The translations under genes and the position numbers were made by a program. Shown here piece by piece: positions 9,798 to 20,466 of a stretch of DNA of 64,000 bases (position 1 is the stretch's first letter; the number at the start of each line of letters is the position of its first letter). The notes below the pieces were generated by a model, which saw only the letters and a program-made list of their open reading frames with translations, was not told the DNA's origin and made no database searches. Origin of the DNA: Thermoanaerobacter thermocopriae JCM 7501 (lineage in GTDB: Bacteria > Bacillota > Thermoanaerobacteria > Thermoanaerobacterales > Thermoanaerobacteraceae); the NCBI RefSeq assembly GCF_001310975.1, contig NZ_BAZY01000006.1, positions 1 through 64,000 of the forward strand. Reading direction: 5' to 3'.

Positions 9798-10613
9798 AAT
9801 CAAAAAAATTTTTATTCAGAATTATCATATACGCTTTTCTAATTATTATGTTTATAATTTCTGTATTTCCGTTTTACTGGATGATAGTAGGGATGACAAA
9901 TAGTGCTGTTGATGTGATAAAAGGGAAAATGACTTTTGGCAATCAATTAATTCATAATTTAATTACCCTCAATACCTCATACAATTTAGGTAGGATATTA
10001 TTAAATTCAATAAAGGTATCAGGTCTAACTGTGATTGGTACTTTAATAGTAGCATCGATGGCAGCATATGGGTTTGAAATATATAGTTCCAAAAACCGCG
10101 AAATTGTTTATGGAATAATACTTTTAACAATGATGGTACCATTTGCAGCACTTATGGTTCCTTTATTTAGATTGATTGTGGAACTAAAACTTTTAAATAC
10201 CCATGCTGGAGTGATTTTGCCAAGTATTGCATCAGTCTTTATAATATTCTTTTTCAGACAAAGTTTTAAATCTTTTCCTAAAGAAATCATAGAGGCAGCA
10301 CGTGTTGATGGTGCAAGTGAAATAAGGACCTTTTTTTTCTATAGTGGTACCGTCGATGAAATCTACTTATGCTGCAGCAGCAATTTTTTCTTTTACAACA
10401 AGTTGGAATTCTTATTTATGGCCACTTATAGTGCTTCAAACAGATAATCAAAAAACAATGACTCTTTTGATATCTAATTTGTCATCTGCATATTTTCCTG
10501 AATATGGAGTTATTATGACCGCAATTGTGATAGCTACATTACCTACCCTAATTATATTTTTTGCATTACAGAAATATTTCGTGCAAGGTATGACTGGAGC
10601 AGTAAAACAATAA
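9794..10613 (+). pseudogene. ABC sugar permease, MalG type, frameshifted
   Basis: The second permease of the galactoside importer, with the EAA loop FPKEIIEAARVDGASEIRTF. The frame breaks in a run of eight T at 10331-10338. Removing one T joins it to VVPSMKSTYAAAAIFSFTTS, which continues to 10613 and ends in the usual ALQKYFVQGMTGAVKQ tail. The joined length of about 272 residues is normal for MalG-type permeases. A homopolymer insertion is the classic pattern of a sequencing error. It overlaps the MalF-type gene by four bases. Confidence 0.87.
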
Positions 10614-10679
10614 AATACTCAATGTTAGAATAGGTCTTGATTTTTTAAGAAAGGAGGGAATGGGTTTTACCCAACCAAA

Positions 10680-12865
10680 ATGGCTATATATTATGATGAA
10701 AAAACAAGAACGTTTCACCTTGTAGCAAAGGATACAAGTTATGTAGTATATGTGAGTACTTATGGTCATCTGTTTCATGTTTATTTTGGCAAAAGGATAA
10801 AAGATGAAAGTACTATTCATTTAAGTTCTGAAGTAGAAAAAGTATATGTATCAGTTGTGGAGCAAAGGAAAAATTTTCATTTGAGGTAATGCCTCAAGAA
10901 TATCCTGCGTATGGCAATACTGATTTTAGAAGTCCTGCATATCAAATTCAGCTTGAAAACGGTTCTACTATTTCTGATTTAAGATACCTATCTCACAAAA
11001 TCTATAAAGGTAAACCTAAATTAGAAGGGCTTCCGGCTACTTATGTTGAAAATGAAGATGAAGCTGATACTCTTGAAATAGAGTTATATGATAAAGTAGC
11101 AAATTTAAAAGTAACTTTAATTTACACGGCATTTAGAGATTATGATGTTATCACAAGGTCAGTGAGATTTGAAAACATGGGAAAAGAAGACATAAAATTG
11201 TTAAGAGCTTTATCTATGAATGTTGATTTTAATGATGATAAGTTTGACATGCTTCAATTGTCAGGGGCTTGGGCGAGAGAAAGACATGTTATAAGAAGAT
11301 CACTTACTTCTGGAGTTCAGTCTATTGAAAGCAGAAGAGGTGCAAGCAGCCATCAGCAAAATCCTTTTATAGCACTTTTAAGGAAAGACGCTGATGAATG
11401 GCATGGAGATGTTTATGGATTTAGCCTTGTTTACAGTGGCAATTTCTTGGCACAAGTAGAAGTGGATCAATATAAGATAGCGAGAGTCTCTATGGGAATT
11501 AATCCATTTGATTTTTCATGGCTTTTAAAACCAGGTGAAACATTTCAAACACCAGAAGTCGTTATGGTTTATTCGGATAGTGGCTTAAATAAAATGTCAA
11601 ATACCTATCACAAACTGTACAGAAATAGACTTATGAGAAGTAAATTTAAGGACAAAGAAAGACCAATTCTTATAAACAATTGGGAAGCTACTTATTTTGA
11701 TTTTACCGAAGAAAAACTTAAAGAACTTGCTAAAGAAGCTAAAGATTTGGGGATTGAACTGTTTGTTCTTGACGATGGATGGTTTGGAAAGAGAAATTCT
11801 GACAATTCTTCACTGGGAGATTGGTTTGTAAATAAAGAAAAGATTCCAAGTGGTTTGGATGGTCTTGCAAAAGAGATAAATTCTTTAGGTTTAAAATTTG
11901 GATTATGGATGGAACCAGAAATGGTGTCTCCTGATAGTGACCTCTATAGAGAGCATCCCAATTGGTGTATACATGTACCTAATAGGCCGAGAAGTGAAAG
12001 CAGAAATCAACTTGTGTTAGACTTGTCGCGCAAAGATGTACAAGATTATATTATAAAAGTAGTGTCAGATATTTTGGAAAGCGCCAACATAAGTTATGTA
12101 AAATGGGATATGAATAGAAATATGACAGAGATAGGCTCTGCACTTTTGCCTCCTGAAAGACAAAGAGAAACTGCTCACAGATATATTCTTGGACTTTACA
12201 GAATATTAGAAGAAATAACGACAAGGTTTCCTGATGTTTTGTTTGAAAGTTGTGCTGGTGGTGGCGGTCGTTTTGACCCTGGAATGCTTTATTATATGCC
12301 CCAGACTTGGACTAGTGATGATACAGATGCCATAGAAAGACTTAAAATTCAATACGGCACAAGTTTGATATATCCTCCTGTAGCTATGGGAAGCCATGTG
12401 TCTGCTGTGCCCAATCACCAAGTTCACAGAATAACTCCTTTAAAGACTCGCCTTGATGTGGCGATATCAGGCAATTTTGGATTTGAGCTTGATTTAACGA
12501 AGCTTAGTGAAGAGGAAAAAGACCTTGTTAAAAAATATGTTAAAAAGTACAAAGAGATAAGAAAATTGATTCAATTTGGAGATTTTTACAGATTATTAAG
12601 TCCTTTTGAAGGAAATGAAACAGCATGGATGTTTATTAATGAAGAAAAAACTGAATTTGTAGCTTTTTACTTTAAAGTCTTGGCAACTCCTAATGACACG
12701 ATAAAAAGGATTTATTTAAAGGCTTTAAACCCCGATTACAAATATGCATTGCAAGATACGGGTGAAGTATATGGTGGTGATGAGCTTATGTATGCAGGCA
12801 TTGCAATACCACAATTGGAAGGAGATTTTCAAAGTGTTATGATGCATTTTAAAAAGGAGGCGTAA
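10680..12865 (+). pseudogene. Alpha-galactosidase, GH36, one frameshift
   Basis: The enzyme removes terminal alpha-1,6-galactose from melibiose, raffinose and galactomannan fragments. The joined protein is about 728 residues, as usual for bacterial GH36. The nucleophile Asp is in YVKWDMNRN (near 473) and the acid/base Asp in TWTSDDTDA (near 545), with GLWMEPEMVSPDSD before them. No signal peptide is seen, so it acts on imported sugar. The first 69 codons end at 10889. A missing T in the T-run at 10874-10877 restores FSFEVMPQEYPAYGN. GGAGG at 10653 is 22 bases from ATG 10680. An ATG at 10660 is better spaced but out of frame, so a second lost base near 10677 is possible. Confidence 0.9.
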
Positions 12866-12868
12866 AAG

Positions 12869-15105
12869 ATGGGTAGAGATGTATTGAATTTTAATGTAGA
12901 TTGGCTATATATTCCTGAAGACTTAAATGATGCATATAAATTTGATTTTGATGAGAGCAATTTTGAAGTTGTTAGTCTTCCTCATGCAAACAAAACATTT
13001 CCTCACCACTATTTTAAAGAAGAAGACTACAGGTTTGTTTCATGGTACAGAAAACACTTTAAAGTAGCTGAGAGATACAAAGGGAAAAAGGTTTATATTC
13101 ATTTTGAAGGTGTTATGACTGTTGCGAAGGTTTATGTAAATGGCGAATTCGTAGGAGAACATAAAGGAGGATATACCCCTTTTGAATTTGACATTACAGA
13201 ATATGTCAAATATGGCGATTTTGAAAATTTAATTGCTGTACAAGTGGATTCAAGAGAACATAAAGATATTCCTCCAGAAGGTCATCTTGTAGATTATATG
13301 TTGTTTGGTGGAATATACAGAAATGTATGGCTGAAAATTTTAAATGATACCCATATAAAAGATGTTTATTTTGTTGTAGATAAATTGCAAAATTCTGTTG
13401 CGGAAATTTCAATTACTACAACCATCGAAGGTAAAGAGGTAAGGAATGCAAAAATATTGACAGAGGTTATAAATAAAGAAGGTGTTGTGTGTTCATCTTC
13501 GGTTACTGATGTTAAAGACATGCAAAAGGAGATTGTACAGCGAATAAAGATGGAGAATCCATTAACTTGGCATCCGGATCATCCGTATTTATATAATGTG
13601 TCTGTAAAACTTGTTGCAGAGAATGAAATTTTAGATAATTACACTTTTAAGACAGGAATAAGGACAGTTGAATTTAGAGATGACGGCAAATTTTATATTA
13701 ATGGTGAACCTTTAAAATTAAGAGGATTAAACAGACATCAGACTTTTCCTTATGTTGGCGGTGCTATGCCGGATAGGGTTCAAAGAAAAGATGCAGATAT
13801 ATTAAAGTATGAATTGGGATTAAATTATGTTAGGACGTCACATTATCCGCAGGCTGTTTCATTTTTGGATAGATGTGATGAGATAGGTTTGTTAGTTTTT
13901 GAAGAGATACCTGGATGGCAGCATATAGGCGATGAAAATTGGAAGAACATTGCAAAAGAGAATTTAAAAGAAATGATTTTAAGAGATAGAAATCATCCAT
14001 GCATATTTATGTGGGGCGTACGAATAAATGAGTCTTTAGATGACCACGATTTTTATAAAGAAATGAATGAAATAGCTCATAAATTAGACAGAAGTAGACC
14101 AACAGGTGGTGTTAGATATTTAAGAGATAGTGAAAAGCTAGAGGATGTATTTACATATAACGACTTTATATACAATTTAGAAGGCAAAATACAACTTCCA
14201 AATCACAAAAAGTATATGGTAACAGAATATATGGGTCACATGTATCCGACAAAATCTTATGATAACCTTAATCGACTTATTACTCATGCAAGGTTGCATG
14301 CTCTTATCCAAGACAAACAATATGGGATACCAAACATGGCTGGTGCATCAGGCTGGTGTGCATTTGATTATAATACCACAAGTGCTTTTGGTTCAGGAGA
14401 CAATATATGCTATCATGGAGTCTGTGATATATTTAGACTTCCAAAATTTGCAGCTCATTTTTACAGAAGCCAGGCTGATCCTCACTTATATGGGCCTATG
14501 TGTTTATAGCTTCGTACTTAATACCATCATTTAGAGAAGAAAACGGTGACAAATTGCTTGTATTTAGCAATTGTGAAGAAATAGAACTTTATATAAACGA
14601 TAAGTTTGTAATGAAGCAAATGCCTAATAGAGTTGACTTTCCAAGTCTGCCATATCCGCCATTCGAATTTTCATTAAATCAACTGGGAGTTAACTATATG
14701 GATATGGCGATAAAAGCTAATGATGTTTCTATTACTGCAGTAGGTTTAATAAATGGTAAAGAAGTGGCAAGGCATACAATAAGGACATATGGGAAACCAC
14801 ATAAATTAGTTCTTTCTTGCGACGATAATGAGATTATGGCAGATGGCTCCGATTGTACAAGGGTTGTTATAAGTGTTGTAGATGAAAATGGATCTATTCT
14901 TCCTTATGCTAATATACCAGTATCATTTGAAATAGAAGGTGAAGGAATACTGATTGGGGAAAATCCATTGACATTAGAAGCAGGAAGAGGAGCAGTTTAT
15001 GTAAAATCAACACGAAAACCGGGAGAAATAATTTTAAAAGCTAAATCTCCTTATGTAGCGGAAGAAAGCAGTATGTCTATAAAAACTAGGTCAATAGGAT
15101 ATTAA
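12869..15105 (+). pseudogene. Beta-galactosidase, GH2, one frameshift
   Basis: A GH2 glycosidase of about 745 residues joined. The order is an N-terminal jelly-roll (WYRKHFKVAERY, YGDFENLIAVQVD), an Ig-like domain, a TIM barrel (RGLNRHQTFPYVGGAM), then C-terminal beta domains. The acid/base Glu is in WGVRINES near residue 387 and the nucleophile Glu in MVTEYMGHMYP near 452. The frame stops at 14507-14509 after YGPMCL. Adding one G near 14500 restores YGPMVFIASYLIPSF, which runs to 15105. No signal peptide is present. It follows the GH36 gene by three bases in the same operon. Beta-galactosidase is the best call, but some GH2 members are beta-glucuronidases or beta-mannosidases. Confidence 0.87.
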
Positions 15106-15112
15106 CAGAAAG

Positions 15113-15136
15113 CCCACCCTTTAGGGTGGGTTTTTC
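15113..15136 (+). terminator. Terminator of the galactoside operon
   Basis: Perfect 8-bp stem CCCACCCT (15113-15120) and AGGGTGGG (15123-15130), then TTTTT, seven bases after the GH2 stop codon. Confidence 0.9.
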
Positions 15137-15661
15137 AGTATATTAATTCTTTTTTCTAATAAATACTGGGGAATAAAAAATTATCAATAATGAAATAACG
15201 ATCTTATTTTAAAGGTTCTATAATAAATGGCAGGATAGATAAAGATTATCCTTAAAAATAGCGCATTTATTCTGAATGCCGGTTTTAATATAATTGACTA
15301 ACCAATAAAATTTATTGAGAGGTGGTATTACAATAAGTGTACCATATAATATTTTTATAAAATTTGAAAGCTGAAGATATAATTTGTATGAGAACATATG
15401 AAAGATGAAGGAAAAACACAGGATTCCATATAAGGAAATATAGATCCTTTATTATAATGTCATATAATGGCAAATAGATCATTTTTTTACGCAATATATC
15501 TCTTGAAAGTAATATATTTAAGTGCAATATAGAGGGCAACGAATGGATTAATTACAACTTATTATGAGATCATTTGATAATAATCATGAAAAAGTACTAA
15601 AAGGCGAGGTAATGTAGATGTTTTTCAATAATATTTTTGCGTTGGGAGGAGTGAGATTTTT
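15137..15661. other. 525-base gene-free stretch before the AraC regulator
   Basis: Very AT-rich sequence with stops in all frames. I see no ORF with a ribosome-binding site, no RNA family and no repeat that I can name. It should hold the promoter of the downstream araC-type gene, but no box pair stands out. Confidence 0.5.
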
Positions 15662-16555
15662 ATGAATATGTCTAAGGCTTCAGAAAAATTATCCAAGCTG
15701 GATCTTCAAATTAGTATTGATAATTTTGTAATAAATATATTATGGTTTAGAGTAATGTCTTTGGAAGGGGAGTGGGAAATTAGCAGACATACTCATTCTA
15801 GTTTTGAATTTCATTTTATTCCAGTTGGGAGTTCCTTAGTTATTCTTGATGATCATGAATTTATAATTAGAGAAGGTGAATTTTATGTTACAGCACCAGG
15901 ACTTTATCATGAACAGCGTTCAGCTGGAGAACGATATATAGAGTATAGCATAAATTGCGATTTTGAGAAAGCAGACGATAGTGTTTTTTTTGAGGGAGAT
16001 GTTATCTTAGAGGTATTAAATTCATCAAAATGTGTTCCTGTAAAAGATCATTATGGTTCAATGAAATATTTTGAATTAGCACTAAAGGAAGCATACCATC
16101 AAGAAATAGGATTTTACAATAATATAAAAAGTCTAGCTATAATGATAATAATTATGGCTGTACGTGCAATAGTTTTTGAGAATAGCACATCTTATTTTTA
16201 TTCTGTACCCAAAAAGCTAGAAGAAACTGATTATAGATTTAATTTAATAAAAAAATTTATTGAAGATAATATTACAAGTGACCTTAGAGTAAATGATATA
16301 GCAAATTATATGCATTTAAGTTCAAAGCAAATAAATAGAATTATAAAAGAAAAAACAGGTAAATCTACAAAGGAATTTATAAATTTTATTAAGCTTCAAG
16401 AAGCGAAAAGATTACTAAAAAATACTAATATATCAATAAAAGAAATAGCTAATAAATTGGGTTTTTCTAGTGAATATTATTTTAACCAGTTTTTTAAAAG
16501 AGAAGAGGGCTTTCCTCCTGGAATTTATAGAAATAGTATCAAAAAAATATATTAA
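15662..16555 (+). CDS. AraC-family transcriptional regulator (mannoside locus)
   Basis: A 297-residue regulator with an N-terminal cupin-like sugar-sensing domain (HTHSSFEFHFIPVGSSLVIL, near residues 42-61) and a C-terminal double helix-turn-helix (LRVNDIANYMHLSSKQINRI and ISIKEIANKLGFSSEYYFNQF). It starts at ATG 15662, with GGGAGGAG about nine bases upstream. The gene lies directly before the GH38 mannosidase. Two identical direct-repeat modules, one ahead of GH38 and one ahead of the next importer, have the 21-base half-site spacing typical of AraC-type activators. It is therefore the likely activator of both. The inducer, mannose or a mannoside, is inferred. Confidence 0.9.
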   Translation: MNMSKASEKLSKLDLQISIDNFVINILWFRVMSLEGEWEISRHTHSSFEFHFIPVGSSLVILDDHEFIIREGEFYVTAPGLYHEQRSAGERYIEYSINCDFEKADDSVFFEGDVILEVLNSSKCVPVKDHYGSMKYFELALKEAYHQEIGFYNNIKSLAIMIIIMAVRAIVFENSTSYFYSVPKKLEETDYRFNLIKKFIEDNITSDLRVNDIANYMHLSSKQINRIIKEKTGKSTKEFINFIKLQEAKRLLKNTNISIKEIANKLGFSSEYYFNQFFKREEGFPPGIYRNSIKKIY

Positions 16556-16558
16556 AAT

Positions 16559-16623
16559 TGTCTGAAAAACTTAAAAGAATGTCTGGGAATTTGATTTTAT
16601 AAATTTAGAATTTTATTTATAAT
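16559..16623 (+). promoter_or_regulatory. AraC-type operator and promoter ahead of the mannosidase gene
   Basis: Direct repeats TGTCTG at 16559 and 16580 are exactly 21 bases apart and are linked by AAAAACTTAAAA. TATAAT at 16618-16623 begins 38 bases after the second repeat. The -35 region (TTTTAT) is poor, as expected for an activator-dependent promoter. The same module occurs at 19915-19979. Confidence 0.7.
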
Positions 16624-16665
16624 GTAAACGAGAATATAACAATCTAAAAGGGGAGAGAGTAAAAA

Positions 16666-19600
16666 ATGTACTTTCAACTTGAAAGAATAGAACGGATTTT
16701 AAAAGAATTACAAAAATACATTTATTCACAAGAAGTTTCTTTAGATATTTATAGGGTAAAAGAATGCGATTATAATTCTTATGAGTTATTAAAAGAAGAA
16801 GGTAAAGATTGGAATATATTTAAAAGAGGGGATCGATGGGGAGGGAAAGATAAACACTTTTGGTTTAAGACACAAATAGTTATTCCCGAAAATTTTGAAG
16901 GTAAAACAGTAGTATACAAGGTATCAACAGGGAGAGAAGACCAGTGGGATGCATTAAATCCCCAGTTTTTTATCTATGTTGATAAAACATTAATGCAGGG
17001 ATTGGATATTAATCATAGAGAAATAATATTAAGTGAAAATGCAAAGGTTGGAAAAAAATATGATATAGATCTATATGCTTATGCTGGATGGTAGAAGGTA
17101 CATAGAACTTTATACAGAGATAGCTATTTTAGAAAGAGAAATTGAAAAACTTTATTATAATATAAAAGTGCCATTGGAAGTAATTAAACTGTTAGAAAAA
17201 GATAGTTTAGAATATATAAATACCTTAAAATATTTGCAGACAGCTATTAATATTTTAGATCTCCGGAAACCATTTAGTAAAGATTTTTATAATTCTATAA
17301 ATAAAGCCAATGAGTATTTAGAAAGGGAGTTTTACGGAAAATATTGCGGACATGATGATGTAATCGAGATATGCGTTGGACATACGCATATTGATGTTGC
17401 TTGGTTATGGACGTTGTCACAGACAAGAGAAAAAGTAGCAAGGAGCTTTTCAACTGTTTTAAACCTTATGAAACAATATCCGGAATATATATTTATCTCG
17501 AGTCAACCACAATTATATAAGTTTGTAAGAGAAGATCATCCAGAAATATATGAAGAAATAAAGAAAAGAATAAAAGAAGGAAGATGGGAAGCAGAAGGTT
17601 CGATGTGGGTAGAAGCAGATACAAATCTTACATCGGGAGAATCACTTGTCAGACAAATCATGTTTGGAAAACGATTTTTCAAAAAAGAATTTGGAGTAGA
17701 TAACAAAATATTATGGTTACCTGATGTATTTGGTTACAGTGCTGCTTTACCACAAATTCTTAAAAAAAGTGGAATAGACTATTTTATGACAACTAAAATT
17801 AGTTGGAACGAATACAACAAAATGCCTTATGATACCTTTATGTGGAGAGGAATAGATGGAACAGAAATACTAACACATTTTATAACAACTACTGATTATG
17901 TAAAAGGAGAAGCTAAAGGATGGTTTACCACATATAATGGCTTTTTAAATCCTTCACAGGTAATGGGTTGTTGGCAGAGATATCAACAAAAAGGTATAAA
18001 TAATTATGTCTTAAATAGTTACGGCTATGGGGATGGTGGTGGTGGCCCTACTAAAGAGATGCTGGAAATTGGAAAGAGACTTGCAAAAGGTATACCAGGT
18101 GTACCAAAAGTAAGAATGGGGAAAGCAATAGACTTTTTTAAACAGTTAGAGAAAAATGTAAAAGATAATCCTAGGCTTCCAAAATGGGTAGGAGAACTGT
18201 ACTTAGAATATCATAGGGGAACGTATACTTCTATGGCAAGAAACAAAAAATACAATAGAAAAATAGAATTTTTGAATTTAGATTCTGAGCTTTTTTCTAC
18301 CATGAACATGATTTTACAAGGAAAAGAATATCCTCAAAGTGAAATTAATAAAAATTGGGAAATTACTTTACTTAATCAATTTCACGATATACTTCCCGGC
18401 TCTTCAATAAAAGAAGTCTATGAAGAATCAAAAAAACAGTATGAAGAAATTAATGCTAGAGGGAAAAATATAATAAATTCTGCCTTAGATAGTATATGTT
18501 CTAATATTAATTTAAAAAATATTTCTTTAGTTGTATTTAATCAACTCAGTTTTGAAAGATCAGATATAGTTGAATTTGAATTACCTGAGAGTTGGTCTGA
18601 CGTTTTAGTGTATGATGGAGAAAAATTAATAACTTCACAGAAAGTCGAAAGTAACAAAATAATATTTGCAAAAATGTTCCATCAAAGGGGTATAAAGTAT
18701 ATACATTAAAGGAAACAGAAAATTTATCTCAGACAAGTAGTGAAATTAAAATAAATGAAAGAGAAATGGAAAATAAATTCTTCAATATTAAATTTGATGA
18801 CAATGGTAATATTATTTCTATCTATGACAAATTAAACGAAAGAGAAGTACTTAAAAGTAATCAGAAAGGTAATGTACTCCAAGCTTTTGAGGACAAACCT
18901 ATTAACTTTGATGCCTGGGATATTAATATTTATTATCAAGAGAAAATGTGGGAAATTAATAATGTAGAAAAGATTGAAGTTTTGGAAATAGGGCCTGTGA
19001 GAGGAGCACTTAAAATAAAGAAGAATTTTTTAGATTCAACTATTGAACAAGTTATATATTTATATAATGATATACCGAGAATAGATTTTTATAATAAGAT
19101 AGATTGGAAAGAAAAACAAATATTACTCAAAGTTGCTTTTCCAGTTGATGTACACGCAGATAAAGCAACTTATGAAATACAATTTGGAAATATAGAAAGA
19201 CCAACGCATTGGAACACGAGTTGGGATTATGCGCGTTTCGAAGTTCCTGCACATAAATGGGCCGATTTATCTGAAGGAGGATATGGAGTAAGTTTATTAA
19301 ATGATAGTAAATATGGGTACGACATTAAAGATTCAGTGATGAGACTTACGCTTCTTAAATCTGCGATTTATCCCAATGAGGATGTAGATAGAGAAGTCCA
19401 TGAATTTGTATATTCTTTATATCCTCATAAAGGCGATTGGAAAGTTGGGAATACTGTGAAAATGGCATATAATTTAAATTGTCCAATGTATGCTAAAATT
19501 GAAGAGCCACATGATGGTGGTTTGCCAGAAAAATTTTCTTTACTTAATGTAGATAAAGAAAATGTGATAGTCGAAACTGTAAAAAAAGCAGAAGAAAGTG

Positions 19601-19794
19601 ATGACATTATTGTAAGATTATATGAATATCAAAACAAAAGAGAAAAAGTTACCTTAACTTTATTTAAGGAAATAAAAGATATAATTGAATGTGATCTTAT
19701 GGAAAATGAAATAAACAAAATAAATTTCGAAGGGAATAGCTTTAAATTTGAAATAAAACCATATGAAATTAAAACATTTAAAATAATATTTTAA
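16666..19794 (+). pseudogene. Alpha-mannosidase, GH38, two frameshifts
   Basis: A cytoplasmic GH38 enzyme that trims alpha-mannosides. The joined length is about 1,042 residues, normal for the family. HTHIDVAWLWTLSQTREK near residue 238 provides zinc ligands, and WLPDVFGYSAALPQ near 350 holds the nucleophile Asp. LNQFHDILPGSS and the C-terminal beta domains follow. Three frames must be joined. A net +1 shift lies near 17085-17092 (YAYAGW to GRRYIELYTEI). A missing A in the A-run at 18670-18674 gives FAKNVPSKGYKVYTLKE. Both are one-base events. It follows the AraC gene, and its promoter carries the AraC-type operator. Confidence 0.9.
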
Positions 19795-19811
19795 CAGTAA
19801 ATCCTTTTTAT

Positions 19812-19852
19812 AAAATATTACAGAGCCGCTTATTGAGGCTCTGTAATATTTT
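19812..19852 (+). terminator. Terminator after the mannosidase gene
   Basis: A perfect 16-bp stem between 19812-19827 and 19837-19852 (core CAGAGCC / GGCTCTG), ending in TATTTTATAT. It comes 17 bases after the stop codon. Confidence 0.8.
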
Positions 19853-19914
19853 ATATGACTACTATTTTTTTATATATTTAATATTTTCAAGAGATTACAG
19901 CCATAACATGAAAA

Positions 19915-19979
19915 TGTCCTAAAAACTTAAAATAATGTCCTAGATTAGAATTTTATAAATTTTATGGTTTAGTTATAAT
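19915..19979 (+). promoter_or_regulatory. AraC-type operator and promoter ahead of the mannoside importer
   Basis: Direct repeats TGTCCTA at 19915 and 19936 are 21 bases apart, and TATAAT (19974-19979) begins 38 bases after the second repeat. Both spacings are identical to the module at 16559. The transcript would carry a leader of about 480 bases before the binding-protein gene at 20467. The gap 19980-20342 shows no gene. Confidence 0.7.
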
Positions 19980-20342
19980 AATAAACAGGAATAAAAACAT
20001 ATCTGAGTTTAACTATCTACCTTTATTTAAACCTTATTTACTATTAAACGGCTGTCAGAAAACTATTCCAAAATAAAAGTATTTCCGTTAATTACCATTG
20101 ATAGTAAACACTTGAGAATGTTTTCTTTAAATTTTAAAAAAGAAAATATATACATAAAGTTTTATTATAAGGAATTATAAAAACGTTTTAGTAAATATTA
20201 ATTGCAAAAAGCGGAAATCCAATTTTAGTTCAGTAGTAATAGAGACGTGTAAGAGGAGAGGGGGATATTGGTTATAAATGACATGGCTATACATTAAAAA
20301 ATAGTTAAGATAAAGGTCATCCGCGTTTTTAAGACTTGCTTT

Positions 20343-20387
20343 CGAAGGAGTCTCCTATTCTTTCATGAAAAGAAGGGGATTCCTTTG
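20343..20387 (+). other. Long hairpin in the importer leader
   Basis: The arms CGAAGGAGTCTCC (20343-20355) and GGGGATTCCTTTG (20375-20387) pair over 13 positions, counting G-U pairs. It lies in the untranslated leader of the mannoside importer. It is not followed by a U-tract, and I do not recognise it as a riboswitch. Confidence 0.4.
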
Positions 20388-20399
20388 AAAAATAAATGA

Positions 20400-20429
20400 T
20401 AGAACCACTTAAATATTTTTGTGGTTCTA
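20400..20429 (+). terminator. Hairpin just before the binding-protein gene
   Basis: A perfect 9-bp stem TAGAACCAC (20400-20408) and GTGGTTCTA (20421-20429), 24 bases upstream of the Shine-Dalgarno sequence. It could be an attenuator or an mRNA-stabilising 5' hairpin. Confidence 0.4.
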
Positions 20430-20466
20430 TAATAGCAAATAAATTGAAAAAAGGAGGATAAATGTT

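Noticed and set aside
10660-10680. ATG 10660 as the start of the GH36 gene
   Set aside because: It is well placed after GGAGG but out of frame with the conserved protein. It would need another missing base near 10677, so ATG 10680 is kept and the alternative is noted in the entry.
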